Positions 21,091 to 31,205 of a stretch of 64,000 nucleotides of DNA are shown here, one piece after another. The stretch's first letter is position 1. Every line of letters starts with the position of its first letter. A program made the translations under genes and the position numbers. Source of the DNA: Cristatella mucedo (taxonomy: Eukaryota; Bryozoa; Phylactolaemata; Cristatellidae); contig WPIO01000008.1 in the NCBI GenBank assembly GCA_009760855.2, positions 9,847,001 to 9,911,000 of the forward strand. The letters are read 5' to 3'. A model generated the notes under the pieces. The model saw only the letters and a program-made list of their open reading frames with translations, was not told where the DNA came from and did not search any database.

Positions 21091-21600
21091 AGTGAAATTC
21101 AATCGAGCGAAATCCAAATGGAGTTTTATAGCAGCCATATCTCTCGCTTCAGATGCGGCAACATCAGAATCAAAATATCCCAAGAAATATTGATGTTTAT
21201 CTATTGTAATATATGATTGCCATTTATTATCTCTTTTATGAAAACCAACTCCAATAAATCCAGAAGTATTGTTTGTTTGTCTTCCTTTATTCCTTTGATT
21301 TTCAGAATGTGAAGCAAGTCTTAAATTACTTATTCTGTTATCAGTCTTAATACCGTTTATGTGATCCAATCGAAAATTGCCATTTCATTTTTACAAATTA
21401 ACCTGGCAATACGGTGGCCAGTATATGTTTTTCCATCTATTTTTATGGGTATATATCCAGTACTTTTATTGATTGTTCCTGCAATGCTTCCTACTATTGC
21501 AGTTCCTGTTCTATCAACTCTCTATTTGAAGACACCAGTAAAAGCATTGTAATCCAAAAGTTCTAGAACTCTCTCTCTCTCAATTGAGTAACCTCATCAG
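21043..21600 (-). pseudogene. HNH homing-type endonuclease with AP2 DNA-binding domain, broken
   Basis: The order of parts is typical of phage and large-virus HNH enzymes: DYNAFTGVFK, a linker, then GYIPIKIDGKTYTGHRIARL, the metal-binding core DHINGIKTDNRISNLRLAS, then an AP2 domain (SGFIGVGFHKRDNKWQSYI, LGYFDSDVAASEA, FARLNF). The His residues and Asn of the HNH core are visible. Lesions are a TAG in FK-stop-R where the family has Trp, a one-base frameshift just before DHING, and a frameshift close to the N-terminus, so the exact start is unclear. Such enzymes cut DNA at a specific site to spread their own gene. This is an unusual cargo for a Polinton. Confidence 0.88.
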
Positions 21601-21680
21601 CACTAGTAGTACAATCATCATCTCACATTTCTTAATACTGTTTTTATATATGTTTAAAATAATTATTATTATATAGAAAT

Positions 21681-22453
21681 ATGTATCAAGAAACTAAATT
21701 AGCTCTCTCTGATCATCAAGTAAAACTAATACACAGATCAACAGAACCAATTTCTATTCATTTGAAACACTCTGATCTATCTGGAATTATTCTTTTACTT
21801 GTTACAAAGACTCAACTTAATAAAATAGAAAAAAGTAAAGCAAAAGGTACTGGATTGCAATTGAATATTTCTCTTAAACAATTGAAAGCAAATAGAAAAA
21901 CCGGAAGCGGTATCGTGGATATTATAAATAAATTATCTGGCAATCGTGAATTTCATCTTCCTCTTCCAAAAGGTGTTCAATCTGAATTCGTACCAAATGA
22001 AGTTTCAACAATACAGGAAAATATTCCTATGCAGGGCCAGGTACTCAATTCAGAAAACGTTTAGACGAGGGATACGAGGGGGTAAATGCTCTTGATAGAG
22101 CAGCATTAGTGCATGATAGTCTTTATACAGAGACTACATCTGATCCTGAACAAAAAAGAACTGAAATAAGAAATGTATCTGATGTGGTTCTTGCTGAAAG
22201 TGCTGCTAGGATTTCTCTTGATCCACGTCAACCAGATTACGTTCGTAATGATGCAAAAACCATTGCCGCGATAATGGCGGCAAAGAGTCATTTAGGCCTT
22301 GGCATTGGTGCTGGTATCTTAGACAACAAGTTTGCAATGGAATTCTTAAAAGATAAAGTAAGCAATCCGTCAAGTATTACTAAGATAACTAATTACGCAA
22401 AGAATCTAGTAGATAAGATGTTATCTATAAGTAAAAAAAGATATAATATCTAA
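21681..22453 (+). pseudogene. Virion protein with phospholipase-A2 domain, frameshifted
   Basis: The start follows ATTATATAGAAAT. The first ~75 residues are the short Polinton/adintovirus virion-protein motif (LLLVTKTQLNKIEKSKAKG, then LKQLKANRKTGSG). After one frameshift near 22040 the second part is a parvovirus-type phospholipase A2: the calcium loop YAGPGT, then LDRAALVHDSLY with the catalytic His-Asp pair. It ends in a helical tail (ITNYAKNLVDKML). By analogy the enzyme would help particles leave the endosome. Everything except the frameshift looks intact. Confidence 0.82.
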
Positions 22454-22485
22454 TTTTTATTTTGTTTTGAATTTATATATGTTTT

Positions 22486-22981
22486 CTAATAATCAGCAGG
22501 ATTGAATGTATCCTGTGATTTTGTTTTATCTACAGGATAAACTTTAACTTCATCAATCTTCAATCTAATATTTAGTCTTTCTTCTGAGTTATAAGTATCT
22601 TTAGTAACATATGATCCATCTAGAATTCCAGTAACAGCAAAGTCATTTTCAAACTTTTGAATTATTTCAGCAACACTAGTAAATTTTATTTTTTGTTCTT
22701 TTGATCAAAGAATATATTTGGTTTATTACCAAATGCAATTCTAATACCAATATTTGAACGAGCACTCATATCATAACCACTATATTCGAGCTTCATACTT
22801 GCTCTATTAGTATATGTTCAAGTACAGGTCTCATATCTTCTGTAACATACATCCATGCATTAAAGTAAGGCTTAGAATCTTTAATAATTTTCTCTTCAAT
22901 GTGAATACGTGCTGATTTTCCTTTTGGAATTACGACTGCAGCATTTTCGAGTACAAAGATTTTTTTATTCTCTGTTTCCAT
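22486..22981 (-). pseudogene. Unknown viral protein, ~165 aa, two frameshifts
   Basis: Starts METENKKIFVLENAAVV straight after TGTATAGAA (leftward). Three frames in succession keep viral composition: IHIEEKIIKDSKPYF, then SGYDMSARSNIGIRIAFG, then KFENDFAVTGILDGSYV, ending DTFNPADY. Mixed alpha/beta character; no family recognised. The ILDGSYV segment, conserved in tone with capsid-associated proteins, is not enough for a call. Confidence 0.55.
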
Positions 22982-23043
22982 TTCTATACAAGGAAAAGAA
23001 AATGTTTAAATTAAATTAATAATACCATTGTCGATCCAAAATC

Positions 23044-23836
23044 TTATTCTTGCATTCGTTTTAAGAAGATTAGACATATTCTTCCGCAATCTGTTTGATT
23101 GTATTCTTTTTGCTTAAAGGTCTGAAATGTTGGTATAACACAAAAATAATTTACTACTTCAGGCATTGGTGGCACACCGAATGAATCAAAGTAAAAACTT
23201 TGTTTTCCTACTTTTTTAAGTGCTACCTAGTGATATATTGCTTTTTGTGAATCACCATTATTACAAATAAGACATTCATGTCTTAATGGTTTTGTTAGTT
23301 CATCTCTTGCAAACACGCCTCTAAAGTTCTTTATATCTAATTCTTTTATATAATTATTTATTTCTATGCTAGTTAAAGGTGATGATTTTGCTTTTTTCTA
23401 ATTGCTCGATGGTCTTTTTTAGTTCTGAAATCATTTGTTCTTTATCTGCACAACCACCAACTCCTAAACCACTATATCTATCAGTACTATCTGAGAATTT
23501 TTTACTAAATGCATTTGATATTGCTGCAAATAGGGCAGGTGTTGGAACAGATTCTCCTCTACTTACCTGTTTTCTACATCTACCAACTTTACTTCCTTGA
23601 TGTCTACCAGAACCTTTACTTACTTGATGTCTACCTGAACCTTTACTTACTTGATGTCTACCTGAACCAACTGCCGTTGAACCACTTCTTAACTTAACAA
23701 ACATTGACTTCTTACTATTACAAATAGTACAAACACCTTTAAGCATTCCTCTCATTCCTTTCGTACTATCTACTTCTACATACTCTTCATGAATTGCATC
23801 AGCTTGTTTTTTACACTTCAAACAATATATTTCCAT
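23044..23836 (-). pseudogene. Zinc-ribbon protein fused to adenovirus-type (Ulp1-like) cysteine protease, broken
   Basis: Leftward. The N-terminus MEIYCLKCKKQ...GVCTICNSKK is a four-Cys zinc ribbon like DUF5679. It is followed by three imperfect repeats of GSGRHQVSK and a linker. After a frameshift at about 23395 comes the capsid-maturation protease: NFRGVFARDEL, the catalytic His in IYH, the Asp/Asn position in FYFDSFGVPP, and the catalytic Cys in TDCGRICLIFL. The residue after the catalytic His, normally Trp (HWV), is a TAG stop. A single gene spanning ribbon and protease is inferred from the absence of any start motif in between. The protease would process capsid proteins. Confidence 0.85.
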
Positions 23837-23857
23837 GTGTATTATAATATAGAAAAA
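23837..23857. promoter_or_regulatory. Divergent promoter, 21 bp (protease / ATPase)
   Basis: The 21 bases between the leftward zinc-ribbon/protease start (23836) and the rightward ATPase start (23858) contain ATTATAATATAG. This is the TATAG-type motif that precedes most rightward viral genes, and a near-palindromic TATAATATA could serve both directions. Confidence 0.6.
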
Positions 23858-24526
23858 ATGTCTTTGCAAGTTAGAGCATTCAATTTTGTACAAGATGTGG
23901 ATACAGGACACAAAGAACCATAACCTAAAGTTCCCATTAGAGCATTAGTGCTTGGACCAAGTGGAACAGGTAAATCTCAGTTAGTAATGAATTGGATATT
24001 TTATGGAAAGCTTAATTATGATACTTGTACAATCATTACCTCAAGTTTAGATCAAAAGTTATATCGTGGTCTTATGTCAATGACTAAAGAGAAACCTGCT
24101 TACGTTTGGGTAAATGGAATTGAGTCAATGCCAGAAGTTGATTCTTATAAGAATTGTAAGAATGTTGTTGTATTAGACGATTTAATGACTGAAGATCCAT
24201 CTAAGATATTAGAATATTTTAGTAGAGGAAGACATAAAGGATTGAACATATTTTGTCTTACTCAAGGATTTACTAATATTCCTAGAAGAGAAATAAGAAA
24301 CAATATAAATATGATAATAATCTTTAAACAGAATAATACTGATATAGAATACATTCGTGATTCTTATGTTGGTGATATTGATAAGAAAATGTTTAAAGAA
24401 TGGGTTCATTCTTGCACCAGAAACAGATTTAGTTATTGTGTTATTGATCTAACTAAAACAGAATCAGAAGGAAGATTTTGGTCAGTTGATAATACAGGTA
24501 AACAATTAATAACTATTTTTAATTGA
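23858..24526 (+). pseudogene. FtsK/HerA-type genome-packaging ATPase, one in-frame stop
   Basis: Starts MSLQVRAFNF after AATATAGAAAAA. A TAA at 23921 (after HKEP) is the only lesion; from there the frame is open to 24526. Walker A is GPSGTGKS, Walker B is VVVLDDLM, followed by the RGRHKGLNIFCLTQ region with the sensor Gln and the NNINMIIIFKQ strand. Length (about 220 aa) fits Polinton ATPases. It would pump DNA into the capsid. The stop could be a single C-to-T change of CAA. Confidence 0.92.
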
Positions 24527-24538
24527 ATATAGGAGAAA

Positions 24539-25548
24539 ATGATTCATGGTTGAATATATGCAAGTAAAAACAAACCTTACAGAGAAAGTGTTTAAGAAGC
24601 AATAAATTTAGAGAATACACTTAGTAATTTAGAAAGTTAACGTGTTGCTGGTATACTTGATAATGCTCAAGAAATACAAAGGATTAAAGCAGAAATGCAA
24701 GCAAGAGATAGAGTTGAACGCGAACTAAATGAACGTGCGTTAGAGAAATAAACTGATAACTCTGGTAATGTTGTTATTGATAAGTTAAAGAGAGTTAGAC
24801 CATCACTTGCTATTTAAATGAAACAAAAAGAAACTAAGAGATTGTTCGAGTATAAAGCACCAGTAGATATTTCTAATATAGTAAAAAAGGATTTGCTGAC
24901 ATTGCTGAAGGAAAACCTAAAAAAGCTGTAGCTATCACAAATCAAGCTAAGACTCGTGCTGCTAATCCAGAGGTTAGAGAAGCAATTGATTCACTTCAAA
25001 AGGGAATTGCATAGCATCTTAATGTTAATCTTTCAACTGGTAAGAGACCTAGTAAGAGAGTTAAAAAGGCAAAGGCTGTTCAAGAATCTGTTCCAGTTGT
25101 TCCAGTTGTTCAAAAACCAGTTGTTCAAGAACCTAAATCTGAAACAGATATTCTATAAGAAAATAAACAATATCTTTTTGATAAAATAAAAGCTAAAGGA
25201 TCAGTATCTAATGGTGTAAAAAGTGCTATAGAAAGTATGAGAGTAAATGATAAAGAATCATTTGATTCTGATGTTGGATTTTTACTTGCAGAACTGCGTG
25301 CTGCTGAATCAAAGAAACCAACGGAAGATTTTGTTTATAAATATCTTACTTACAATCAAAGAGCAACAGGTAGAGGCATAGAGATAGTTCCATTGTTTGT
25401 AAAAAGTGAAAAAGAAGTACTTGATAAACTTGATCTTTGGTTAAGTAAACTTGCAGCAAGAAATAGAGGTGTCATACCTTCAATCAGTTCTGCTGTTGAT
25501 TACCTTGCTTCATTTCAAAAAGCACCAAAAAATATGTTTCAAAAATAA
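24539..25548 (+). pseudogene. Long unknown viral protein with many in-frame stops
   Basis: The start follows AATATAGGAGAAA. About 335 codons in one gene, shown by continuous charged, helical coding character across one frameshift (about 24890) and seven stops: a TGA after MIHG, then TAA or TAG after RESV, NLES, ALEK, SLAI, GIA and DIL. Five neighbours of the stops suit Gln. Features are a coiled-coil stretch (AQEIQRIKAEMQARDR), a Val/Pro/Gln repeat (QESVPVVPVVQKPVVQEP) and a conserved-looking C-terminus (RATGRGIEIVPLF, LAARNRGVIPS). Between ATPase and capsid genes, it is probably a structural or scaffold protein. Confidence 0.65.
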
Positions 25549-25782
25549 CAATCTTTTATGTAATATATAGAAATGAGTGACTTTGTAAAAATAGCTAGTG
25601 ATATATTAAAAAGTCTCGAAAGCATTAGAAAAAATAGTCAAGCAAGTAAAGAAGGATATGTTTTCAATATAACTGGAACTACTAATCCAATCAGAGCTAG
25701 GGTTAATACACCAATATTACTAAGAGGTAAAAACTTTAAGATCTGTTTTAAGAAATTTGCTGCAACTAACTCTATTAGAAAT

Positions 25783-28700
25783 TAGGGCTGTACCGGAATT
25801 CGGCTCCGGCTCCGGCTCCGGCCGAATTCCGGCAAATTTACAAATCCGGCTCCGGCTCCGGCCAAAACTTGGCCGGATTTGGCCGGATTTTTCGAATTTT
25901 GGTTGAATATATTACTCGTTCCATTTATAAGAGGAAGGAGCTGGCCCGACGTCCCTGCGCTCTGCGTCGGGAGAGGGTGGGGAGGCCGAGAGGACGTTCA
26001 GACGCTGATTGAGCACTCCGACGTCAGGTCGTAACGACATGGTTTTGACCTCGGCTCGCGGCGGAACGTTTCCGAGCGCGGTTAGATTCTCAGACGTCAG
26101 AGCGGAACGCTGCGAGCGGCAGCCCGTCGTCGGTCAGGCCGCACCATAGATTCGTTCGCAGTGCATTTGGTCTCACGAAGCCGCACTTGGCGGAAGCGTG
26201 CGGAACTTCTTCACGGTATACCTTCATTGCAATAGCAGTCACTCTGCAGCCAAGGCGAGACAACTTGCAAATCCGTGCAGGTAACAACACCACTAGCACT
26301 GTATATCTTTTGCGCTTTTTTTCCGAAATTTGAGTTTTGCGTAGTGCGCAGTGTTGCTAGCGCCAGACCGCGTCACTACAGAAGTCACTGAACACATTTT
26401 GGTTGGTCTGGTGTGCCGCGACAGCTTTTGGCAGTTAATCGCGCCCCGCTGAAGTACGTAACCTAAAACGGGGCTGCATTCACGTATTTGAATTCTGTAC
26501 ATAGGACCAGGTCAGTGTGACTGCCGTGGAGAACGCGTGTGTGTGCGTGCAGTGCGCATAAATTGCTGGCTATACGCGTAAAGGGCGGCCTTATAAATAA
26601 ATCCAAAAGTCTTTTAATTGTGTTTTATTTTTAACTAGATGACAGACAAAATGAAAAAAACAGTCCAGTTTGGGAATACTTCAGAGAAAAGGACGGTGAC
26701 AGCTCAAAATCCCAGTGTTTGCTGTGTCCAAGCATCTTGTCACGTGGTAAACCAGATGAGCCCTAAAAATTTTCAACTTCGGCCATGCTGACACATCTTC
26801 GCTCAAAACATTATAAAGAATACAACGAAATGCAAACCAAAATTGCTAATGCAAAGAAGAAGGCTGAAACTGCAGCACTGCCGAATGTTACACCTGGTGC
26901 AATAGGCAAAGTCATGATCCAGAAAAACGATTCCCGAACAAGTTGCATGCATGAAAGTATGGGATATCAATAACAGCTCATCAGTGAGAATTCACCGTGC
27001 CATTGCTAAGATGATAATAACAGATATGCAACCGGTTCAGATTGTTGAGAAGGCAGGCTTTGTTGAACTCATGGGAGTTTTAGAGAGGCGTTACACTGTT
27101 CCATCACGAAAATATTTTGCAGAGAGAGTCATTCCTGAAATTAATGATGAAGTTTGCACCCAGCTGTTGGTAATACTCGATCCAGCAACTACTCCGTTTC
27201 TGTCCTTTACCACCGATACATGGACAGCAGACAATACTGTGCAATCATTCATGGGCTTAACTGCCCATTGGCTGACAGAGGAGTTTGAAAACATGAGTTT
27301 TGTGTTGGATTGCATGCCATTTGCTGGTCATCACACTGCTGCTGGACTGATGACTGCCTTTCAGCAGATGCTTGACAAATGGAACATTAGCTTTGGACGC
27401 TGTCATGTCGTACTTCGAGACAATGCGGCGAACATATCAAAATGTTTTCGTGATGCCAACATAAAAAGCTTCGGGTGCTTTGCACATACCATGCAGTTAT
27501 GTGTGCATGACGGATTGCTCAGTCAGCGGGGAGTATCAGACATAATAAGTATCGGAAAGAAATTAGTTGGTCATTTTAAACATTCTTCATCTGCGAGTGG
27601 TCGGTTCAAGGAGTTGCAGGCTGAACTGGGTTTGCCAGACCACCAGCTGTTACAAGACGTGAGCACAAGATGGAACTCAACGTTTTACATGCTGCGTCGT
27701 CTATGTGAACAGCGTCGTGCATTGACCCTCTACTGTTCAGAAGTCGTTGGCACTTCCTGCCCAACTGCACATCAGTGGTCCGTGGCTGAAAATGCTGTGT
27801 CCGTGCTTGCTCCGTTTGAAGAGGCAACAAGAGAAGTTAGCCGTGAAGCAGCACGTATATCACTAGTTATTCCTATTGTAACAGCTCTGCGGAACCTGTT
27901 GAAGAAGGACTGCACAGATGCAGGTGTAAAGACTATGAGGTCAACCCTAATCAACTCATTGAATGAACGCTTTGACAGTATCGAGCAGGAAGCCCTGTAT
28001 ACAGTGGCGACAATGATTGATCCACGATTCAAAACAAAATTCTTCTCATCAGAAGCTACACTGACAGCTACAAAAGCAAGGGTTCTGCTTGCATTCAATG
28101 AATTGACAGGGCAGATAGAAACTGTGCAAGATGGAAGCCACAAAAATCAGTCTGAGCGGCAGGTTGACACAAATGAAGAAATTCCAGCCAAGCAAGCCCG
28201 GCTGGATAATTCTTCTCAATCATCAGTACTTTGGGAATGTTTTTGATGACATTGTTCAATCTACTGCTGGTACCACAGGCAGTGAGCAACAACCAGACAT
28301 TGACAGTCAGCTGAACAAATACTTGGCAGAGCCATTAATAAACAGAGAGGCTGATCCACTACAGTGGTGGAGACAGAACAGGGAACGACTGCCAGCTCTG
28401 GCAACAGTAGCTCGCGTTTATTTGGGTGCTCCACCAACAAGTGTACCTTCAGAACGTTTGTTCAGTGTTGCTGGGGAAGTCCTCAGTGATCATCGAAGTT
28501 CACTTCTGCCAGAGAATGCAGCTCGACTGATATTTCTCAAATATAATTCAAAACTGATGAAATAAATTTAAGAAACAAATGTATGAAAAATATATAAAAT
28601 TACAGTACTTATTTTTGTATTTTTGAATTTTGAACTTTAGTCTCTTTTCATTTTTTTTGTGTTATTACCAATATTATGATGTAAAAAATGTTTACTCAAT

Positions 28701-28983
28701 TTTTTAATAAAATGTCACTGCTATACGATTATCACTGAGGTCTCCCACAGCAACACCTATTACACAAAAATAAACAAACAGCAAAAGACAATGATGCTAT
28801 TTATTATTAATAATATTTTTTTAATTAAATATTTATTGTAGTATATATCCTCAAGTAAAAACTTGGTAGTACAAATGGTAAAAATTTGTCCGATGAACAA
28901 ATCCGGCTCCGGCTCCGGCCGTATTTGTCATCAAAAATCCGGCTCCGGCCGAATTTGAAAAAATCAAATCCGGTACAGCCCTA
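25783..28983 (+). mobile_element. hAT DNA transposon, 3.2 kb, inserted in the penton gene
   Basis: Terminal inverted repeats TAGGGCTGTACCGG / CCGGTACAGCCCTA are flanked by the 8-bp target duplication TTAGAAAT (25775-25782 and 28984-28991), the hAT signature. Subterminal (CGGCTC)n clusters (25799-25880 and 28904-28950) are likely transposase-binding repeats. Its base composition differs sharply from the AT-rich virus. The insertion splits a viral capsid gene cleanly. The left 800 bp hold no gene. Confidence 0.97.
26651..28565 (+). pseudogene. hAT transposase (BED-type), broken
   Basis: An N-terminal BED zinc finger (VWEYFREKDG, CLLCPSIL, then AMLTHLRSKH) is interrupted by a TAA at about 26767. 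The main body (26951-28246) includes the catalytic region SFTTDTWTADNTVQSF, the CFAHTMQLCVHDGL Cys/His segment and TRWNSTFYML. The C-terminal dimerisation domain (PLQWWRQNRERLPALATVAR, then VPSERLFSVAG) is in another frame to 28565. Frameshifts near 26950 and 28235 and the stop make it inactive. It would cut and paste the element. Confidence 0.93.
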
Positions 28984-29658
28984 TTAGAAATATAACTGAA
29001 ACTAATAATACATTTGTGTATAGAGTTACTTGTGGTTCAGAACAAACTATAACATTAAGCCCTCGAATATATGGTGGTGTAACTGATGATATAAATGTTG
29101 GAATTGCTGATACAATTAATAATGAAACTACACAATCTGGAGCAACAACTGATGAGTTTCAACTAGGGCTTGATACTGCAACTTCAAAGTCATGGATTAA
29201 ATTACCTGTTGGGTGGTCATTCCTTGCAAGTAAATCTACTCTTTCTACTATGTTAGGATTTACTGCTGCTGCTTATACTACACTTTCAACTGCTGACTTT
29301 GCTAAGATGTATCCTGATATTACACCAGTTGTTTGTACACGTAACACTAAGGTTGATTCTGAGAATGAAGTTGTTGTTACTAATATTGATTTTATAGTTG
29401 TAAATTGTAATATGGTTGCTAGTAGAACTAGTTTTATAAATGGAAAGGAATCACATCAGTCTTAGCTAGTTTTCCTTATGATGCTTTTCCATGGAGTCTA
29501 ATGATTTATGAACCAAAAACTATTGAGTATCATAATGTTGCAAGTGATTCTATATCTGATATAGTAATTACTATTTCTGATCAAAACTAAAATCTAATAG
29601 ATTTTAATTCTCAAAATATTACAGTTGCTATTGAAATTATTGAAGTTTAATATAGAAA

Positions 29659-30570
29659 ATATCAATAAGATTTACTGGAACAAGTAGTTCAGAGTCAAAA
29701 AAATTATCTCCACCGCTTATGCTTGGATCTGATTCAGGTTTTAATCAAATTGGATTACGCAGAGTAGAATTTACTTATACTAATAAAGTTATATGAAATG
29801 TTATTAAAGATATAAACGATAAACTTTGGTTTAAGTGGGGTATGACTGATGTATCACCTGCATATATTACAAATGCTCCTGGTTATTATGATTCAAATAG
29901 AGTAGCTGCTGCTCTAAATAAAGCATTATCAGATTCATAACCAAAAACTGTTGTTGGACAAAATGGAACAAAAATTAATTCAACTACTAGTGCATCTTAT
30001 GATACAACTGAAAAAAATAGTGCAGGTATAAAATTTAGTGTTGGTACAGATGATAGAATACGAATGCAAGTAGTTGGTGATTATGTTGTTCTACTCGGAA
30101 GCAATTCTAATGTTGCTGTAAATTCAATTGGAGATACTCTTGGTTTTCATTCAAATCAACAAGGAACATTTGATCATTTGATAGTTCTCTTGTAGGTGGA
30201 ACACCATATGAAGCAATAGAAAAAGCAATGTACTTTGCAGGAATCTTTAAAGCATGGAATAAAATGTTATTACAAGACAATAAAGGAATACGATGGATAA
30301 GTGTTGATTGTGATTTAGTTGATCCTTTCAAGAATTATGTAGAAAGAATGAAAGGATTCTTAGAACAATGTACATCTTTACATATTATAGATATTGATGA
30401 CATTAATCCTGGTTGTAAGGTTGACCTACATATTCCCAATGTATTATATCTACCAACACGAGGTGATATAAATGGAATAAGTAGTTTTAAGTTAAGTTTA
30501 ACAGATCAAAATGGAAAACCCTGTAAGTATTATTACTGATGTAGTTGCAACAATAGAAATTTCAAAGTAA
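29659..30570 (+). pseudogene. Minor capsid (penton-like) protein B, broken
   Basis: The block AATATAGAAA is followed by ATA where a start ATG is expected, so the start codon appears lost. The body has the penton plan: LRRVEFTYTNKVI, WFKWGMTDVSPAYI, DSNRVAAALNKAL, RIRMQVVGDYVVLLG, DTLGFHS, ISVDCDLVDPF, VLYLPTRG and the closing SFKLSLTDQNGK. Lesions are a TGA after KVI, a TAA after LSDS, a frameshift near 30185, and one at about 30530 just before the last strand. It is a sister of protein A immediately upstream. It would sit at capsid vertices. Confidence 0.8.
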
Positions 30571-30579
30571 TATAGAGCA

Positions 30580-31180
30580 ATGGGTAGCTATGCAAGAGTT
30601 GGTCATTATAGAATACATGGAGGTAAATATCGTGGTTCTGGAGCAAAATTTAATGCTGCTCTTGATGTCTTTAATAAAGTTTTAGGTACTACAAGTAAAG
30701 CTGTCGATGCTGGATTAACGACTGCTAACAAAGGCATTGAAATGCATCGAGCAAGAAAACTTACTGAACTACAAACAAAGAAAAAAAAGATATATAAAGA
30801 TTACGCTGCTAAACGAAGAGAGATGGATGATAAACTTAAAGAAGAAAAAAGAAAGAAATAACTTTAATATGAACTTGAGAGAAAAAGAAAAGATGAAGAT
30901 TATGATATAAAGATGAAAGAGATGGCTCTTCAACTAAAGAAATTTATGCTTGAACAGGTTAGCAAAAAATCTAAAAAGGTAGAAAGGCAAAGAAGAACAG
31001 GAAGAACAAGAAGTTGAAGACTATTCAGAGACTCTTAAAGAGAATGATCCTAAGGCATATACAGAAGTAGAGAAAGTAATTAACACTAAAGTAGTTTATC
31101 CTTCTCCAAGATCTGACGGCTATGGTGGCAATATGAGAAAAAAGATAGGTGCTGGATTATATATTCAAAGTAAGAAATAA
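30580..31180 (+). pseudogene. Coiled-coil virion protein, broken
   Basis: The start MGSYARVGHYRIHGGKYRG follows TAATATAGAGCA; the basic, Gly-rich N-terminus is followed by a long coiled coil (ELQTKKKKIYKDYAAKRREM). Two TAA codons (after EKRKK, separated by Leu) sit at heptad positions where Gln is likely. A frameshift near 30985 precedes an acidic stretch (EEQEVEDYSE) and a conserved-looking end (GGNMRKKIGAGLYIQSKK). The place between penton and major capsid genes suggests a capsid-interior or scaffold protein. Confidence 0.65.
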
Positions 31181-31205
31181 TGTTTAGTTTTTATATAGAG
31201 AAGAA

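Larger units (their letters stand above)
25573..29650 (+). pseudogene. Minor capsid (penton-like) protein A, split by a hAT transposon
   Basis: The start follows TAATATATAGAA. The N-terminal part is 25573-25782 (EGYVFNITGTTNPIRARVN, an early beta-strand region). The rest lies at 28992-29650 after the transposon (VTCGSEQTITLSPR, WIKLPVGWSFL, LSTMLGFTAAAY, then FPYDAFPWSLMIYEP and SDIVITISDQN). The closing strand pattern with DQN then IDFN and VAIEI is that of Polinton penton-like jelly-roll proteins. Additional lesions are a frameshift near 29448 and a TAA after SDQN. It is followed directly by a second protein of the same type. Confidence 0.78.

Noticed and set aside
23590-23690. CRISPR-like short direct repeats
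   Set aside because: Three in-frame 27-bp repeats with no spacers, coding GSGRHQVSK; a protein repeat in a eukaryotic virus.
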